From Saccopteryx bilineata (taxonomy: Eukaryota > Chordata > Mammalia > Chiroptera > Emballonuridae), in NCBI RefSeq assembly GCF_036850765.1, contig NC_089490.1, positions 244,292,562-244,356,561 of the forward strand: a stretch of 64,000 bases of DNA, written 5' to 3'. Positions 58,491 to 64,000 of this stretch are shown piece by piece (within the stretch, counting starts at the first letter, position 1; the number at the start of each line of letters is the position of its first letter). A program made the position numbers and the translations under genes. The notes under the pieces are model-generated. The model was not told the DNA's origin, made no database searches, and worked only from the letters and a program-made list of their open reading frames with translations.

Positions 58491-60095
58491 TTATTATTAT
58501 TGTCATTTTTTAGAAAGGTATCAGAATAATTTCTGTCATGTATAGGATTTTATTTAGATGAATTAATGATGTCTTAGTTGTACCAAGAAACTAAATCAAC
58601 TTTCATTATTTAATTGAATTATGCATTAGCATTTATGAAGAATATTAAGTAAAAAATACTATCTAGTGTGTAGTTTACTTCCTAAAACACTTGGATGAAT
58701 AAGAAACACTAGCAACATGAAGGCTATCTGCATATCACATTCATACACATGTGTCTATATGTCATGCAACCATTTATTACTTGTAGATAATGTTTGCATG
58801 CATACATTTATTCATGGACCCAACCTTAAAGCAAATAAATCTTACTTTATTTCAGATGGGTCTGAATTTGAAAATGTGTTAACATGGAAATAGTCAACAA
58901 ATATGGAATAATGGTAAAAATAGGAATGCTCATGAAGAATGGAAGGGAAAATGAAGAGGAGAACTACATGGGTGTCATGAAAAAATCCAGATCGAAGTGT
59001 CACCAACTGCTCAGAAGAAGTGTTCCCAGCATTGAGAACAGCACCACAGAGAGATGAAGAGGCAAACAATAAAACTACAGTAGTAGTTGCAACCCAGGTC
59101 ACAAAAACTAAACAGAGGGAGTGAGTAAAGGAGAAGAAAGGATGCTTACCAGTTATGATAATAGTCTATCTAGGCAGGGAGGCTTTTTGGCAGCATCTTT
59201 GTGGTTAGGGTATTGCAAGACAAATTAAACAAGAAAAACAATGTTAGGACCATCATCACTATGCTGCCACTTTTGGGAAGTATTCAAGCTCCATATCCTG
59301 CCTTTAAAGATGTAAAGTTGCTGACCTTTAAGCTTCATTCACTATTCATGACTTATCTTCATGACTAACTTTTAATTGCCAGTTTATTTGTTTCTCAAAG
59401 GAGGAGGAGACCCAAGAGATGCATAAAACTTTGTTCTGTACCAGCCACAGAAATCCTGAGAACTTTTCTGTGGAACACGCCTTCCTGTGTAACGGACAAT
59501 CGCAGGACTCGGACTGGTCAAGCCATTGCTCTGTGAATGGAGGTAGGCAAGGCAGCGGCAATGCCTGGCTAATGTGGCAAGTCTCAAATTTGAGAGAACT
59601 GAAATCACTTGTAATTAATAAAAAGGTCATAATGGTAAATTCTTACTTTTCTCCTGATTTTAGAGCATGCTCCCCACACACAAAAAAATCTCCAAAATAA
59701 GACTTATGCGGACTATGAATGACCTCATGGAAAAGAACTGTTTAACCTTTCCTTTTTCCAACCTTAGTCACTTCCTATTATTTATTATTTCTTATTACCT
59801 CACTTTTCCTGTTTCATTACTATTAATAATCATGTAATTTTTTTGATATAACAAAATATTCAACCATGGGTTCTGTTTTCATATGAACAATTAGCCACAC
59901 TGTCAAAATTTTAATTAAATTTAAACAATAGCACAAAAAAAATGTGTTACACTACCAATGTTGATTCGAACACTAATAATGATGACTATGCTCGTTTGAT
60001 CCAATTCAGAGTCTCTCTAGGTGTCTGAGTGACATAGCAAAAAATAGAGCCAGCTGATGTCTGACCACTAGGTGGGGAAACAATACAGTTTAAAG
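58491..60095. other. FYB1 intron, no exon seen
   Basis: Open frames of up to 94 codons near 59,350-59,700 overlap on both strands and show no domain. No repeat recognised. Confidence 0.4.
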
Positions 60096-60665
60096 TACAA
60101 TTTGCATTTCTCTAATGATTAGTAATGTTGAGCATTTTCTCATATGCCTATTGGCCATCTGTATGCAACCTCATGTTTATGGCAGCATTGTTCACAATAG
60201 CGAAGATCTGGAAACAGCCCAAGTGTCCATCAGTGGACAAGTGGATCAAAAAGCTTTGGTACATATATACTATGGAATACTACTCAGCCATAAGAAATGA
60301 TGACATCGGATCATTTACAATAACATGGATGGACCTTGATAACATTATATGGAGTGAAATAAGTAAATCAGAAAAAACTAAGAATTATATGAATCCATAC
60401 ATAGATGGGACATAAAAATGAGACTCAGAGACATGGACAAGAATGTGATGGTAAGGGGGGGGGGTGAAGAAGGAGAGAAAGGGGGCCAGGGGACGGGAGG
60501 GGCACAAAGAAAACCAGATAGAAGGTGACGGAAGACAATTTGACTTTGGGTGAGGGGTATGCAACATAATCAAAAGTCAAAATAATCTAGAGATGTTTTC
60601 TCTGAACATATGTACCCTGACTTATCAATGTCACTGCATTAAAATTAATAATAAAAAATAAATAA
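60096..60665 (+). mobile_element. L1 3' end with inverted 5' segment
   Basis: 60164-60665 is sense L1: ggcagcattgttcacaatagc, gtgtccatcagtggacaag, tactatggaatactactcagcc, then UTR and an A-rich tail. 60096-60163 reads as the complement of an upstream part of L1 ORF2 (gcatttctctaatgattagt, catatgcctattggcc). The same region in sense is at 46,020-46,085. This is the structure produced by twin priming. Confidence 0.85.
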
Positions 60666-60699
60666 AATACAATATAATCTTGGCCTCCACTACTTTATT

Positions 60700-61102
60700 T
60701 TTAAGGCTATTTATTATTTCTAATTTTTACCTGCCTCCAGTCTTTTCCATTGTAATGGCATCTTGACCTGACTGATATATTTACAAGTGACTTCTGGGGA
60801 GTAGGCAGGTGATAAAGGCCACAGAGTTTCCTGAGATTCCTTCCTTTATCCCAGCGAGAGCTTTGTTTTCTTGTCTTAGTCAATACAGCCTCTGCCCCTG
60901 GGGAGAACTGTCAACCTTGCTGGTCCATTGTTCCTTTGGAAAGCTAGCCCCTCCCCTGAGCACTAGTCCCAGTTGCTCCAGTTCCTGGTTCCAGGAATTC
61001 TACCCCTTCTTTGCCATGATCATTTACCCCTCTTCACTGGCTCTTTCTCATTAGCATACAAACATATTGCTATTTCTTCCATCTTAAAAACAAAATAAAT
61101 CT
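60700..61102. other. FYB1 intron, nothing recognised
   Basis: Non-coding; an 81-codon plus frame has no domain. Confidence 0.4.
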
Positions 61103-61272
61103 TGGCCCTGGTGGACAGCTCAGTTGGTTAGGGCATAGCATCAATGTGCCAAGGTTGCGAACTCACATACAAAAATCAATCAATGAATGCATAAATAAGT
61201 GGAATAACAGATTGATGTCTCTCTCTCTCTTTTCTCTCTTTCTCTTTTTCTCTCTAAAGTCAGTGAAAAAAA
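61103..61272 (+). repeat. VES-like tRNA SINE
   Basis: The head is ttggccctggtggacagctcag, then ttggttagggcat, gccaaggttgcgaactc, aatcaatcaatgaatgcataaataag and a (TC)n tract. Matches the VES family of bats from memory. Confidence 0.88.
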
Positions 61273-61579
61273 TAATCTTTACACCTTTTCCACACCAGCC
61301 CCATTTCTTTGCTTCCCCTTTCTCCTTTAACATACAGTCTGTACTTGAAATTTCCAAGTTCTTTCCTTTCTTGATCTTTTAAAGCCATTTCAGCCAGGAT
61401 GTATCCCCACTGCTTCAGAAACGTGCATACTGACCCCCACAGCGCTCAGTTACTGGCCTTCGCAGTCTCTGAGACAGCTCCTGCTTCCTCCTTGGGAGCT
61501 CTACCTTGGCTTCTTGGTTTTTTCTACTTTATTGATTGTTCCTTTCCATTCTCCTTTTCTGATATTTTTCTTCTCCTAG

Positions 61580-62348
61580 ACCCAGTAGAGTTGGAGTGCC
61601 TCAGGGCTCATTTCTTCTCTTTAATTATACTCACTTTCTTGGGAATCTTAACAGTCTCACGCCTTAAGCATGAAATATACACCTATGACTCTTAAATTTA
61701 TATTTTTAAACCAGTACTTTTTCCTAAACTGGTCCTTACTTATACCCAATTGCCTGCCTCCTCCACATTTCCACTGGGATGTTTAAGAGACACCTCAAGC
61801 TTCACACAGCCACGCCCCTGACCTTCCCCTGCAGCCTTTCCCATTTCAGCTGATGGAAACATCATCATCTCATTGCTGTTCAGGCCAAAAACCCAGGAGC
61901 CATCTTCCACCCTCTTTTTCTTTCACGTCCTGAATCCAAGATATATGTAGACTGTGGACACCTCTCACAAGCTCACTGCCAGCCCCCTGGGTGAACCCCA
62001 TCTATACGTTGCCTATGTTTCTGCGTTATCTGCCCAACGGCTTTCCCTGCTTCTATACTTGCCCACTGTCTCTTATCAGTCCGCTGGTAAGGTACTCTTT
62101 ATAAAACACAAGTGACCTTGTGGGTCACTTAGGATAAGAGCCGCAATCTCTGGCATGACTCACATGGGCCCTGAGTGAGCTAAGCCTTTTCTTGCTACCC
62201 CCCTTCCCTTGCTCTACTCAGACCCAGTCACCTTCTTCCTAGTCTTTGAACATTCCAGGCTTTCGTTCTGTCTGTTCTCTCCACTGGGAAGTGTCTTCTT
62301 CCAGACACCTTCGTGTCTAACTCCTTCACTTTGGGAGTCTGCTCGAGA
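61580..62348 (+). repeat. L2 LINE fragment, split by a SINE
   Basis: The text gatgtttaagagacacctcaagc, tcccatttcagctgatgg, gttcaggccaaaaacccaggagcc (as gttcaggccaaaaac), ccagacaccttcgtg and caccttcttcctag follows the L2 order. It continues after the SINE to about 62,890. Confidence 0.65.
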
Positions 62349-62361
62349 ATACCTTCTTATA

Positions 62362-62743
62362 GTCCTGGCCAGTTGGCTCAGTGGTAGAGCATCGGCCCAG
62401 CGTGTGGAAGTCCCGGTTTGATTCCCAGCCAGGGTTCACAGAAGAAGCGCCCATCTGCTTCTCCACCCTTCCCCCTCTCTTTTCTCTCTATCTCTCTCTT
62501 CCTCTCCCATAGCCAAGGTTCCACTGGAGCAAAGCTGGCCTGTGTGCTAAAGGATGGCTCCATGCACTCAGCCTCAGGCACAAGAATAGCTCACCTTGCG
62601 ATAGAGCAATGCCCCAGATGGGCAGAGCATCACCCCCTAGTGGGCATGCCCGGTGGATCCCAGTGGGGCGTATGCAGGAGTCTGTTTCTCTGCCTCCCTA
62701 CTTACTTTAGAAAAATACAAAAATATATAAATAAATAAAAAGG
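62362..62743 (+). repeat. Type A tRNA SINE, full length
   Basis: The head is gtcctggccagttggctcag, with ggtttgattcccagcc in the B-box position and the long body and A-rich tail. The duplication ataccttcttata flanks it at 62349-62361 and 62744-62756. Confidence 0.95.
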
Positions 62744-62756
62744 ATACCTTCTTATA

Positions 62757-62890
62757 AAGAGAGCCATGTTCCTCTGTTTTAAGTTGCAACACACTGTCCT
62801 CAACCCCACCCTCATGCTACCCCATCCAAACCTGCACTATTTTCTCTTATAGCATTCAGTATTTCCTAATAAACAATATACTTTACCTCT
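62757..62890 (+). repeat. L2 continuation after the SINE
   Basis: The text tgcactattttctcttatagc and attcagtatttcc follows the L2 3' end pattern that began at 61,580. Confidence 0.5.
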
Positions 62891-63600
62891 TTATTATTTT
62901 TATTCCTTTGCTCTCTTGCCCCTGTTCTATGTGAACTGGCGTCTTTGTTTTAGTCACTGTTTCCTGAATTCTTATTACAAAGGCATAAAGTAATGACTTA
63001 GAAAATAATTGTTGAGTGAATGTAAAATAATCTGTTAGATCTTGACCTGAGCATGGCCATTGATTGGAGAGGGGAGGAGTGGCATTTGCAGGCCAGCAGA
63101 GGGCACACCGGAGAAAAACCCCCGGTGTGTGTTTTGAAGGGTGGGCGTGTGAAGAAAAGCACAAAATAGCTCACAATTTTACTTCAAGATCATCCCATAC
63201 ATTTCCCTCTCACATTAAATACCAGTTTTTGAGCCTGACTATGAAGACCCATTTTGCTTTCATTTCCTCTTTGTGTCTTATCTAGCTTCCTCTTCTTGGA
63301 GGAAAGTTTCTAACCCAGATATTTCTTCATTTCGGAATTTACTTGGGCTCTCTAATGAGAGCTAAACGCTAAATGGACACCACATTTTTACTTTTGAAAT
63401 ACGTTATCTTAGGGGTGCTCTTTAGCCTTCATTCCCTCTATTCTTTCCATCTGACAATTAACTTTCAGATATTCCTATTATAGCTTATTTAGGCAATAAA
63501 ACAGTTAAGACTCTTGTTTCTCTTCTGCTTTCTTCTGAGAGCATGTATTTTGTGGAGTTGGAAACTCTTAGATGAGTCCAAATTTCTAATTAGAAGTTAT
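62891..63600. other. FYB1 intron, nothing recognised
   Basis: AT-rich non-coding sequence; open frames under 95 codons lack domains. Confidence 0.4.
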
Positions 63601-64000
63601 TTTTTTTTTTTTTTTTTTTTTTTATGAAGCTGGAAACAGGGAGAGACAGTCAGACAGACTCCCGCATGCGCCCGACCGGGATCCACCCGGCACGCCCACC
63701 ATGGGGCGATGCTCTGCCCACCAGGGGGCAATGCTCTGCCCATCCTGGGCGTCGCCATGTTGGCGACCAGAGCCACTCCAGCGCCTGAGGCAGAGGCCAC
63801 AGAGCCATCCCCAGCGCCCGGGCCATCTTTGCTCCAATGGAGCCTTGGCTGCGGGAGGGGAAGAGAGAGACAGAGAGGAAAGCACGGCGGAGGGGTGGAG
63901 AAGCAAATGGGCGCTTCTCCTGTGTGCCCTGGCCAGGAATCGAACCCGGGTCCTCCGCACGCTAGGCCGACGCTCTACCGCTGAGCCAACCAGCCAGGGC
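63601..64000 (-). repeat. Type A tRNA SINE, reverse orientation, nearly complete
   Basis: The plus strand begins with a run of T (tail complement) and ends ctgagccaaccagccagggc, the complement of the SINE head. The body is nearly identical to the copy at 1-258. It probably reaches its first base at or just past the window edge. The open frames of 60-110 codons across it are SINE artefacts. Confidence 0.93.

Noticed and set aside
59150..59230. Possible extra FYB1 exon near a ttac donor-like motif
   Set aside because: The minus-strand reading has an early stop and does not resemble the FYB1 sequence expected before SPVNE.
1..64000. CRISPR arrays, operons, phage or bacterial elements
   Set aside because: All direct repeats seen are microsatellites, SINEs or transposon duplications. 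Gene structure is spliced and vertebrate.
1..64000. The inverted type A SINEs at both window ends as one structure
   Set aside because: They are separate copies of a common young SINE. Their position at the ends follows from how the window was cut.

Overview
The window is mammalian nuclear DNA, almost certainly from a bat. It has spliced vertebrate genes with GT/AG introns, one CpG-island promoter, old mammalian repeats (L1, L2, MIR, MER5-like, Tigger-like) and many tRNA-derived SINEs of types I recall from bats: VES-like, Rhin-like and a longer type. Several cut-and-paste DNA transposons (mariner, hAT, a piggyBac-like MITE) also fit a bat. Assignment to a horseshoe-bat-type lineage rests on the SINE types and is only an inference. 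Exon identities rest on my memory of the human proteins plus exact splice-site and reading-phase agreement; no database search was run.

Layout. (1) About 2.1-3.6 kb: a CpG island holding coding exons 1 and 2 of RICTOR (mTORC2 subunit) on the minus strand. RICTOR continues off the left edge; 1-2846 is its intron 2. (2) About 3.1-24.6 kb: the RICTOR-FYB1 intergenic region. It contains SINEs, an L1 split by a Tigger-like element, a dead mariner with a patched 5' end, a hAT element inserted in a SINE, and a piggyBac-like MITE. (3) About 24.6-64 kb: the 3' part of FYB1 (ADAP/SLAP-130) on the minus strand. I resolved 16 coding exons, including the alternative 138-nt exon of the long isoform. The large proline-rich N-terminal exon is not here and must lie past 64,000. 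The order RICTOR-FYB1, both on one strand, matches human 5p13.

Function. RICTOR and FYB1 are neighbours, not an operon. RICTOR is a housekeeping scaffold of mTORC2. FYB1 is a haematopoietic adaptor that links the T-cell receptor (SLP-76, Fyn) to integrin activation and actin (Ena/VASP). In-window FYB1 exons encode both helical SH3 domains, the YDDV and YDGI phosphotyrosine motifs and the FPPPP EVH1 ligand.

Most notable structure. I found no new gene system. The best unexplained signals are two apparent templated insertions. An 79-bp patch near the 5' end of the mariner is a mosaic of 25 bp found 4.3 kb upstream and 58 bp found 2.5 kb downstream, joined over a 4-bp overlap. A second 24-bp copy-and-insert event lies in a FYB1 intron.
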